Origin: Nitrososphaerales archaeon
GTDB lineage: Archaea > Thermoproteota > Nitrososphaeria > Nitrososphaerales > UBA183
NCBI GenBank assembly: GCA_030042335.1
Contig: JASHZW010000002.1
Coordinates: forward strand, 1 to 6,374
Length of the DNA stretch: 6,374 nt
Reading direction: 5' to 3'
The position numbers and the translations under genes are program-made. Shown one piece after another: positions 1 to 5,224 of this stretch (within the stretch, counting starts at the first letter, position 1; each line of letters starts with the position of its first letter). Below the pieces are notes generated by a model. It ran no database searches. It saw only the letters and a list, made by a program, of their open reading frames with translations, and had not been told where the DNA came from.

Positions 1-1125
1 AAGGCGAAGAAGGCAGGTATCTCGTACATCGGGACCATGGACGCGGGCGCCGCCGAGGAGCTCGTCAAGGCCGGAGTTGCCGCTGCGCAGATACCTGACG
101 CGGAGAAGGAAGAGCTGAACTCACAGAAGCTGTCGATAATGGTGAAGGCGGGGTTCGCGCCCGACGAAGGTGCGGCACTCGCCATGATACAGGAGTCGGC
201 GGTGGCTGTGGCCGAGGAGAGCATCACCGAGACCTCGTCACGGGAGGACCTTCAGCTTGTGCACGGCATCCAAGGCCTCGACGAGCTCGACAGGTCCGTC
301 AACATCACATCGGAGCGGGTCGTGGAGTGGTATGGCCTGCACTTCCCGGAGCTTCATGCGCTACTGGGCGACAACATGCTGCTGTGCAGGCTGGTCGCCG
401 AAGTCGGGCCGAGAGGGAACTTCAACGAAGAGTCGCTCCAGGGCAGGGGTTTCAGCGAGAAGAAGATCGAAGCCCTGGTCCTGGCGGCGTCAGAGTCGAA
501 GGGAGGGGACGTCGCGGAACGCGACATGAACAGGACCGTCGGGCTTGCCAAGGTCGCCCTTGGCGGAGCTGCGGAGAGGGAAAAACTCCTCGAGTACGTC
601 GAGTCGACGATGAAGCGCATCGCCCCGAACACGACCGAGGTGGTCGGCGCGACGATAGGGGCCCGGCTCATAGCAAAAGCAGGTGGTCTCGACAGGCTTG
701 CGAGGCTCCCGGCAAGTACGGTCCAGGTCCTCGGGGCGGAAAAGGCCCTGTTCAGGGCGCTGAGGACCGGCTCTCGCCCGCCGAAACACGGCATACTCTT
801 CCAGCACGAGGCAGTTCACACCGCGCCCAAGTGGCAGAGGGGGAAGATAGCGAGGGCGCTCGCGAACAAGATCGCGATAGCGGCCCGCATCGACTTTTAC
901 AGAGGGGAGAAGGATGGCGGAATAACGGCGACCCTGGAGAAGAGGCTCGACGAAATCAGGGTGAAATATAAGGAACCCAAGGAGGGGCCAGCTCCGAAAA
1001 GAACGTTCAGAGATGACAAACGTCATGGTTACGGAAAGGGGCGGAAGGAAAGAGGTCCTTACAAGAAATCTCGTCCCGGGCGAGAGAACGTATGGAGAGG
1101 ACCTCGTAAGGATAGAGGGAACTGA
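1..1125 (+). CDS. nop5: Nop5 (Nop56/58-like) box C/D sRNP core protein, 5' truncated by window edge
   Basis: Nop5 is the scaffold of the archaeal box C/D guide ribonucleoprotein: it bridges L7Ae on the guide RNA and fibrillarin so that ribose 2'-O-methylation is directed to rRNA and tRNA. The frame is open from the first base, with residues before the first ATG at 37 that read on smoothly, so the true start lies upstream and part of the N-terminal, fibrillarin-contacting domain is missing. About 374 residues are visible. A helical, coiled-coil-like middle runs over roughly visible codons 85-205. The conserved Nop domain follows at about codons 210-304 (nt 628-912), with GATIGARLI, AGGLDRLARLP, QVLGAEKALF and the HGILFQH block. 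The last 50 or so codons form an Arg/Lys/Gly-rich tail, in place of the KKE tail common in the family. The final 113 nt also encode the start of flpA in another frame. Family assignment is very secure from the Nop domain; the role of the tail is unknown. Confidence 0.97.
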   Translation, partial: KAKKAGISYIGTMDAGAAEELVKAGVAAAQIPDAEKEELNSQKLSIMVKAGFAPDEGAALAMIQESAVAVAEESITETSSREDLQLVHGIQGLDELDRSVNITSERVVEWYGLHFPELHALLGDNMLLCRLVAEVGPRGNFNEESLQGRGFSEKKIEALVLAASESKGGDVAERDMNRTVGLAKVALGGAAEREKLLEYVESTMKRIAPNTTEVVGATIGARLIAKAGGLDRLARLPASTVQVLGAEKALFRALRTGSRPPKHGILFQHEAVHTAPKWQRGKIARALANKIAIAARIDFYRGEKDGGITATLEKRLDEIRVKYKEPKEGPAPKRTFRDDKRHGYGKGRKERGPYKKSRPGRENVWRGPRKDRGN

Positions 1126-1675
1126 GTACCGCGCCTGGGACCCCTTCCGGTCGAAGCTGGCAGGGTCGATAATCAAGGGGATGGACCCGGACGTCATAAG
1201 GGAAGGGGACAAGGTCCTATATCTGGGCACCTCGACGGGGACGACTCCGTCGCACGTCTCGGACATAGTAGGGCAGAGGGGCATCCTTATCGGGGTCGAG
1301 TCATCGATGAGAGTGGGAAGGGAGTTCGTGGAGAAGGTCGCCAAGAAAAGGAAGAACGTCATCCCATTCATCGCGGACGCGCGGTCAGCTGAGAAGTTCG
1401 GAGCGCTGGGGAGGGTGGACGTCGTCTACTGCGACATCGCGCAGCCGGACCAGACGGAAATCGCTGTCGCGAACTGCGAGAGGAATCTGAAGCCGGGCGG
1501 GAAGCTCCTGCTGGTCGTGAAGGCGAGGAGCATCGATGTGGCGAAGAACCCCAGGGAGGTATTCCGTGCGGAGGAGGCGAAGCTCCAGAACGCGGGCTTC
1601 GAGGTGGAGAAGACAATCGAGCTCAGTCCCTTCGACAAGGACCACGCAATCATATCGGCCAGGCGGCGAGCTTAG
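1013..1675 (+). CDS. flpA: Fibrillarin-like rRNA/tRNA 2'-O-methyltransferase
   Basis: This is the catalytic subunit of the box C/D ribonucleoprotein, transferring a methyl group from S-adenosylmethionine to the ribose 2'-OH chosen by the guide RNA. The 220-residue product is close to the usual archaeal length of 210-230. Visible landmarks are RNLVPGERTYGE (18-29) and EYRAWDPFRSKLA (38-50) of the N-terminal domain, the SAM motif YLGTSTGTTPSHVSDI (70-85), DIAQPDQ (141-147), VVKARSIDV (168-176) and FDKDH (207-211). The expected K-D-K-H catalytic set fits K48, D141, K170 and H211. ATG 1013 is the first start codon after the in-frame stop at 962; ATG 1025 is an alternative. The conserved N-terminal strands demand a start well before the nop5 stop, so the 113-nt overlap is real. 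There is no good Shine-Dalgarno sequence, which suggests translation coupled to nop5. Relative to Pyrococcus fibrillarin the N-terminus seems about 10 residues shorter. The gene ends 4 nt into the opposing rnhB. Confidence 0.96.
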   Translation: MTNVMVTERGGRKEVLTRNLVPGERTYGEDLVRIEGTEYRAWDPFRSKLAGSIIKGMDPDVIREGDKVLYLGTSTGTTPSHVSDIVGQRGILIGVESSMRVGREFVEKVAKKRKNVIPFIADARSAEKFGALGRVDVVYCDIAQPDQTEIAVANCERNLKPGGKLLLVVKARSIDVAKNPREVFRAEEAKLQNAGFEVEKTIELSPFDKDHAIISARRRA

Positions 1676-2343
1676 AACTCTAACTCTGTCGTCAGGACTC
1701 TCTCCCACGTCTTCCAGCTCCGCCTCGAGAAGTAGGGTCGCGAGCCTTCCCTGCTGACCCAGTCCCTGAGGTACGAGACGGTCTGGGGATCCGAGGGATA
1801 ACCGGAACCGAAGTCGCCGTGGTCACCCCGCAGTTGCTCGACCGCGCGGTCCCTCTCGACCTTGGCGATTATCGACGCGGCGGAGACCACGACATAGTCG
1901 CGGTCGGCGTGGTGGCGCGCCACGATGCGCGGACAGGGTTCGAGCATCTTGGAGAGCTCCTCTTCGAATTTGAGGACGTTGGTGTCGGGCGCATCGACGA
2001 AGACGTCGGCAGCCCCGAGAAGCCGGATCACCTTCGCCATGTGGACCGTCTCGAGGTAGTTCAGCTTCCTGCGCCTCGTCCCGTACCAGACGTACTGGTC
2101 TATCTCTCCGGGTTCGATCGAGACGAAACGCACTGAGCTGGCAAGCCGGACGATCTCTCCGTAGAGGGAGGACCTCTTCTTCGGTGAGAGGAGCTTCGAG
2201 TCCTTCACACCCAGCTCCTGGAACTCGGTCAAGTGCTCGGAGGGGACGGAGACACCTGCGATGACCAGGGGCCCCAGGACAGAACCGCGACCCGCTTCGT
2301 CGACACCGCCCACCAGCGCTCTGCGGTTCGCCGATGTATTCAC
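1672..2343 (-). CDS. rnhB: Ribonuclease HII
   Basis: RNase HII cleaves the RNA strand of RNA-DNA hybrids and nicks at ribonucleotides embedded in DNA, acting in primer removal and ribonucleotide excision repair. The 223-residue product has the diagnostic GGVDEAGRG near the N-terminus, followed by LGPLVIAG (23-30), VKDSKLLSPKKR (46-57), FVDAPD (115-120), SAASIIAKVERD (154-165) and GSGYPSDP (179-186). The four acidic active-site residues are D15, E16, D117 and D147, all present. The C-terminal RRSWKTW matches the family's final helix. The start is GTG at 2343, only a few residues before the first conserved strand, and it overlaps the TGA of the upstream THEP1 gene in a GTGA arrangement, so re-initiation after THEP1 is likely. 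Its TAA overlaps the flpA TAG on the other strand. Length and motifs are normal for an archaeal enzyme. Confidence 0.97.
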   Translation of the reverse strand: MNTSANRRALVGGVDEAGRGSVLGPLVIAGVSVPSEHLTEFQELGVKDSKLLSPKKRSSLYGEIVRLASSVRFVSIEPGEIDQYVWYGTRRRKLNYLETVHMAKVIRLLGAADVFVDAPDTNVLKFEEELSKMLEPCPRIVARHHADRDYVVVSAASIIAKVERDRAVEQLRGDHGDFGSGYPSDPQTVSYLRDWVSREGSRPYFSRRSWKTWERVLTTELEF

Positions 2344-2906
2344 CCAACCTGTGGTCCGTCCGTCAGGGACGCGAGTATCTCGTCGGCGATAGTCTTCGGG
2401 AGCTTGTCCCTGTTCTCGAGGCTCACCTCGATCAGGATCTTCTGTTCCATCGTGCGAATGGTGTCGATGAGCGGGTCTTTCATGTGCTCGTGCACGATTG
2501 CGAGGATGGGCTTTTTCGACGCGAAACAGCCCTCTGCAGCCCTGCGGAAGTCCTGGCTCGTGAGTTCCATCGGCCCTATCTCGTCTATAACTACAACGTC
2601 GGCCCGCTCCCTCGCGTCCTGCAGAGAGAGCGCGCCGATATCGGCGAGGGTGGCTAGGTTCACCCTGTAGCGGCCCACCCGGGGCCCCAGCGAACCCTTC
2701 ACCGAGGCAAGCTCACCTTCCCTTCCGCTCATGAGGTCACTCATCGTGAAGGCTATCCTCTCCCTCCCTTCCCTCTTCTCCCTGGTTAGGCAGCCTCCTA
2801 TGGCGTGTCCCTGCATCCTGAGGAGGTAGACCACCTTCGTCACGATCGTGGACTTGCCTATGCCTGGCGGCCCGGTCAGGAGCCAAGCCTGCGTTGGCGA
2901 CGACAA
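2340..2906 (-). CDS. THEP1-family nucleoside-triphosphatase (P-loop NTPase)
   Basis: The product belongs to the THEP1/NTPase_1 family of small P-loop enzymes that hydrolyse nucleoside triphosphates in vitro; their cellular role is unsettled. With the TTG start at 2906 it is 188 residues, close to the 175-190 usual for the family. The Walker A loop GPPGIGKST is at 12-20. GGCLTREKREGRERIAF (37-53) followed by DLMSGREGELAS corresponds to the family's characteristic second block, and the Walker B strand VVVIDEIGPMEL is at 104-115. The open frame continues upstream to an ATG at 3233, but that part is antisense to conserved trm1 sequence and resembles nothing. TTG 2906 gives the usual short lead into the first strand; a weak GGAGG lies 12 nt upstream (2923-2919). 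GTG 2945 is a less likely alternative that would add a basic N-terminus. The gene leads an apparent two-gene operon with rnhB. Family assignment is strong; the exact start is moderate. Confidence 0.92.
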   Translation of the reverse strand: MSSPTQAWLLTGPPGIGKSTIVTKVVYLLRMQGHAIGGCLTREKREGRERIAFTMSDLMSGREGELASVKGSLGPRVGRYRVNLATLADIGALSLQDARERADVVVIDEIGPMELTSQDFRRAAEGCFASKKPILAIVHEHMKDPLIDTIRTMEQKILIEVSLENRDKLPKTIADEILASLTDGPQVG

Positions 2907-2932
2907 TCGCAGCCTTCGCCTCCGTGGCCGCC

Positions 2933-2938
2933 TTAAAT
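2933..2938. promoter_or_regulatory. Candidate shared TATA element for divergent trm1 and THEP1 genes
   Basis: TTAAAT on the plus strand (ATTTAA on the minus strand) is the only A/T hexamer in the 55-nt gap between the two divergent start codons. Its centre is about 26.5 nt from the trm1 GTG and 29.5 nt from the THEP1 TTG. Archaeal TATA boxes sit about 26 nt before the transcription start, so the spacing fits transcripts starting at or within a few bases of either start codon. The minus orientation looks better, because purine-rich GTGAAG, a possible BRE, precedes it. This is an inference from spacing and composition only; no transcript start is visible in sequence. Confidence 0.45.
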
Positions 2939-2945
2939 GCTTCAC

Positions 2946-2952
2946 AGGAGGT
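2946..2952 (+). promoter_or_regulatory. Shine-Dalgarno sequence for trm1
   Basis: AGGAGGT matches the anti-Shine-Dalgarno sequence well and leaves 9 nt to the GTG at 2962. It is the main reason for choosing that GTG over the in-frame ATG at 2848. If transcription starts about 26 nt from the TATA-like element at 2933-2938, this site would lie just upstream of the message, so either it or the leaderless reading is wrong, or trm1 has another promoter inside the THEP1 region. Confidence 0.55.
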
Positions 2953-2961
2953 TCGGTCGGC

Positions 2962-4113
2962 GTGCCGACGGCGTTCACCACGATCCTCGAGGGGAGCACG
3001 GAACTCTGCGTGCCTGCGGAGAGCCTGAGGAGCAGGGCACCACCGACGTTTCCTGTCTTCTTCAACCCCGCCGCGCGTCTCAACAGAGACATCTCGGTGG
3101 CGGTGGTAGCTGCGACAATGCCGGGAGGCTTCCTTGACGTTCTCGCGGGTGTTGGTGCAAGAGGGGTCAGGGTGGCGAAGGAGGCGGGCGCGAAGACGAC
3201 TGTGACAATGGTAGACTTCAACAGGATGGCCATCCCCTACGCGTCGAAGAACGCGAAAAGGAACGGCGTCGCGGACAGGTGCGAGGTCATCCACGAGGAG
3301 GCGAACCAGTACCTCTACTCGAGGTTCCAGAGGGGCGAGAAGTTCGACGCCGTCGACGTCGACCCGTTCGGGACTCCGGCACCTTACCTGCAGGCAGCCC
3401 TGGTCGCGTCGGCCGATGGGGCGACACTTTCCTTCACCGCTACCGACGCGGCGGTGCTCTGCGGAGTCTATCCCTCGGTAGCGCTGAGGAGATACGGCTC
3501 TCAGACCCCGAGGAGCGAGTTCGTCCACGAGACCGCTGTCAGGGTACTCGTCGCATTTGCCGTCGCCATGGGAGGCGTCAACGACATCGGGGTGACACCG
3601 CTGCTTGCCCACAGTACGCTGCACTATCTCAGGGTCTACCTGACCATCACGAGGGGTGGGAAGGCCGCCGACGATTCTAGGAGGCTGTTGGGATACGTCA
3701 CCCAGTGTCGGACCTGCCACTCCAGGCTCAGCGGCGCCGCGCCGCTTTCGAACTGTCCCAAGTGCGAGAGCCGGGTTCGGTCTGCAGGACCCCTTTGGAC
3801 GGGGAATCTCTGCAACGCGGAGGTTGTCACCGAGGCCGCCGGGTTCTGCGCCACTAGGGGATGGAGCGACAGCGCGGAGACGCTGAGGTCGCTCATAGGG
3901 ATAGACGACTTCCCTCCTTTCAGCTACTCCCTGGAGCGGGTGGCGTCCCGCCTCAAGGTCTCTTCGTCTCCGGTCGAGCGCGTGATGGAGCGGCTGAAGA
4001 CAGCGGGGTTCCGCTGCATGAAGCAGCCCTTCGAGAGGTTGTCCGTAAAGACCGACGCCGGATATGGAGACGTCGAAAACGCAGTGCGACAGGCGTCACG
4101 CGCGCCTGTCTAG
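2962..4113 (+). CDS. trm1: tRNA (guanine26-N2)-dimethyltransferase Trm1
   Basis: Trm1 uses S-adenosylmethionine to mono- and dimethylate N2 of guanine 26 at the D-arm/anticodon-arm hinge of tRNA. From the GTG start the product is 383 residues, matching the archaeal family length of about 380. Landmarks in order are the VFFNPAARLNRDI block (32-44), SAM motif LDVLAGVGARGVR (58-70), the acidic SAM-ribose strand TMVDFNR (82-88), the catalytic DVDPFG (132-137), TATDAAVLCG (159-168), and the C-terminal winged-helix part with PPFSYSLERVASRLK (318-332). Four cysteines, 249/252 and 265/268, form a CX2C-X12-CX2C pair that should bind zinc; as I recall, Pyrococcus Trm1 lacks it. The in-frame ATG at 2848 is rejected because that extension is antisense to the THEP1 P-loop. 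The gene stands alone on its strand, diverging from THEP1, and its last 18 nt overlap the 3' end of rlmE. Confidence 0.96.
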   Translation: MPTAFTTILEGSTELCVPAESLRSRAPPTFPVFFNPAARLNRDISVAVVAATMPGGFLDVLAGVGARGVRVAKEAGAKTTVTMVDFNRMAIPYASKNAKRNGVADRCEVIHEEANQYLYSRFQRGEKFDAVDVDPFGTPAPYLQAALVASADGATLSFTATDAAVLCGVYPSVALRRYGSQTPRSEFVHETAVRVLVAFAVAMGGVNDIGVTPLLAHSTLHYLRVYLTITRGGKAADDSRRLLGYVTQCRTCHSRLSGAAPLSNCPKCESRVRSAGPLWTGNLCNAEVVTEAAGFCATRGWSDSAETLRSLIGIDDFPPFSYSLERVASRLKVSSSPVERVMERLKTAGFRCMKQPFERLSVKTDAGYGDVENAVRQASRAPV

Positions 4114-4692
4114 GCAGACGAGGTACATCTCGGAGCTCTCGCTCCGGCTGGCCTTGGGCTTCATCACGACGACCCTGGAGTACCTCTTCTCTGCCTCCCT
4201 CTTCGCCTCGGTGAATCGCTCACCGTCGAAGAGCTTCAGCATGGCGTTTCCTCCTTTGCGAAGCATCTCGTCGCCCAGAGACATGGACCGGAGCACCAGA
4301 TCTATCTGGCGGAAGTGGTCCAGGTCCCACGCGCCCGATATCTTGGGGGAAAGGTCGGACAGCAGGACGTCGGCCTCCGAACCGAGGAGCGCCCTGACCT
4401 TTTCGAGGGTAGAAGGGTCGTAGACATCCATCCTGATGGTCCTCACGTTGGGGAGGTTGAGTCTTATCTCGGATAGATCAACGCCCATAATCCTGCCGCC
4501 GTCGCCTACAGCCTCGGAGGCGACCTGCAGCCATCCTCCGGGCGCCGCCCCGATGTCGAGGACCCTGTCGCCTGGCCTGATGAGCTTGTACTTTTGGACG
4601 GCCTCAAGGAGCTTGTAGGCTGCCCTGCTCTTGTAGCCCTGTTCCCGGGCCTTCCTGCGGTAGTAATCGGTTCGCGCCTCTGAGAGCCTCAA
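4096..4692 (-). CDS. rlmE: RlmE/FtsJ (RrmJ)-family 23S rRNA ribose 2'-O-methyltransferase
   Basis: The product is a Rossmann-fold methyltransferase of the FtsJ/RrmJ family, which methylates a ribose in the A-loop of 23S rRNA (U2552 in E. coli numbering) as a stand-alone, guide-independent enzyme. The 198 residues contain RSRAAYKL-type substrate sequence (22-28), SAM motif LDIGAAPGGW (45-54), GVDLSEI (70-76), LLSDLSPKISG (110-120), MLKLFDG (151-157) and SSEMYLV (186-192). The K-D-K-E catalytic tetrad fits K27, D113, K153 and E188. No C-terminal TRAM domain follows, unlike in some archaeal members. The start is TTG at 4692, one nucleotide after the TFE-beta stop; later starts would cut into the conserved N-terminal block. 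There is no clear Shine-Dalgarno sequence, so coupled translation is likely. It is the last gene of the gar1-tfb operon. The exact target nucleotide in this organism is inferred from the family. Confidence 0.95.
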   Translation of the reverse strand: MRLSEARTDYYRRKAREQGYKSRAAYKLLEAVQKYKLIRPGDRVLDIGAAPGGWLQVASEAVGDGGRIMGVDLSEIRLNLPNVRTIRMDVYDPSTLEKVRALLGSEADVLLSDLSPKISGAWDLDHFRQIDLVLRSMSLGDEMLRKGGNAMLKLFDGERFTEAKREAEKRYSRVVVMKPKASRSESSEMYLVCLDRRA

Positions 4693-4693
4693 G

Positions 4694-5224
4694 TCAGACC
4701 GCGACTTGCGGGACTGCGAGGAGGAGCTCCGAGTCCTTATGCTCCTTGATGACCCAAGGCCCGATGAGCGGGCACGTGAACGGGTTCACTTCGGTGGTTA
4801 TCGAGCACTTACCCTCTACGGGGCAGACGATACAGGGGGCTGACTCCATCGACGAGATGTTCGCAGGCAGGCGAAGCGGGGTCAGCTTGTATGTCCACCG
4901 GCCGTCGTCGAGCACCTTGACCCGCTTGATCATGCCTCGCTTCTCGAGCCTTATCGCGAGTCTCGAGCCGTCCCTGCTGGTAAGACCCAACTCCTTCCAA
5001 ATCTCGCTCTGGAGGACACCATCCTTGCCCCTCTCGACCACGAGCTTGTACACCCGGGAGGTCAGGTCGACTAACTCTTCCTCGGTCTTCTCGGCAAGCG
5101 GTACGGGACGCGGCGCCTTCGGCTGCTGCTCCTTCGCCGGCGCGGCCTTCTTTGCGGCCGTGTCCTCCTCGTTTGTCGGCTTTGCAGCCTTAGCTGCCTT
5201 TGGCTTGGGGGTGTTCTTCGCCAT
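4694..5224 (-). CDS. TFE-beta (archaeal RPC34/RPC39-like) transcription initiation factor with Fe-S cysteine motif
   Basis: I read this 176-residue protein as TFE-beta, the archaeal counterpart of RNA polymerase III subunit RPC34 (human RPC39), which pairs with TFE-alpha to help promoter opening by RNA polymerase. Residues 1-45 are a low-complexity Lys/Ala/Pro/Glu-rich leader. Residues about 48-118 form a winged helix, with SEIWKELGLTSRDGSRLAI as the recognition part and MIKRVKVLDDGRWTYKL as the wing. The C-terminal end carries four cysteines at 131, 134, 140 and 151 within APCIVCPVEGKC and NPFTC. The CX2CX5CX10C spacing is, as I recall, that of the cubane 4Fe-4S site of human RPC39. Its ATG directly abuts the tfb stop codon (0 nt), and sharing an operon with TFB supports an initiation role. 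A generic DNA-binding winged-helix regulator is the main alternative, but the cysteine block argues against it. Protein-level homology search would settle it. Confidence 0.85.
   Translation of the reverse strand: MAKNTPKPKAAKAAKPTNEEDTAAKKAAPAKEQQPKAPRPVPLAEKTEEELVDLTSRVYKLVVERGKDGVLQSEIWKELGLTSRDGSRLAIRLEKRGMIKRVKVLDDGRWTYKLTPLRLPANISSMESAPCIVCPVEGKCSITTEVNPFTCPLIGPWVIKEHKDSELLLAVPQVAV

Noticed and set aside
1..36. ATG 37 as the true nop5 start
   Set aside because: The frame is open to the window edge and Nop5 needs a longer N-terminal domain, so the gene is cut by the window.
1013..1125. A sequencing frameshift as the cause of the nop5/flpA overlap
   Set aside because: Both proteins are complete in their own frames and flpA has its own in-frame start, so no indel is needed; it remains a minor possibility until relatives are compared.
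490..1371. Long minus-strand open frame of 293 codons opposite nop5 and flpA
   Set aside because: Stop-poor antisense frame in G+C-rich DNA; no recognisable motifs, and it spans two well-identified genes.
2848..2961. ATG 2848 as the trm1 start, adding 38 residues
   Set aside because: The extension is antisense to the THEP1 Walker A region and has no counterpart in Trm1 proteins; GTG 2962 has a good Shine-Dalgarno sequence and gives the normal length.
2907..3233. ATG 3233 as the start of the THEP1 gene, giving 297 residues
   Set aside because: The added 109 residues are antisense to conserved Trm1 motifs and not family-like; THEP1 proteins begin shortly before the P-loop.
2737..3720. Minus-strand open frame of 327 codons opposite trm1 and THEP1
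   Set aside because: Shadow frame across the divergent gene pair with Arg/Pro-rich composition and no domain.
4161..4167. GTGATGA box C-like sequence on the minus strand, considered as part of a C/D guide RNA
   Set aside because: It lies inside rlmE coding sequence and I found no box D (CTGA) at suitable spacing.
4747..4752. TGATGA box C-like sequence on the plus strand
   Set aside because: Inside the TFE-beta gene, with no box D at sRNA distance; likely chance.
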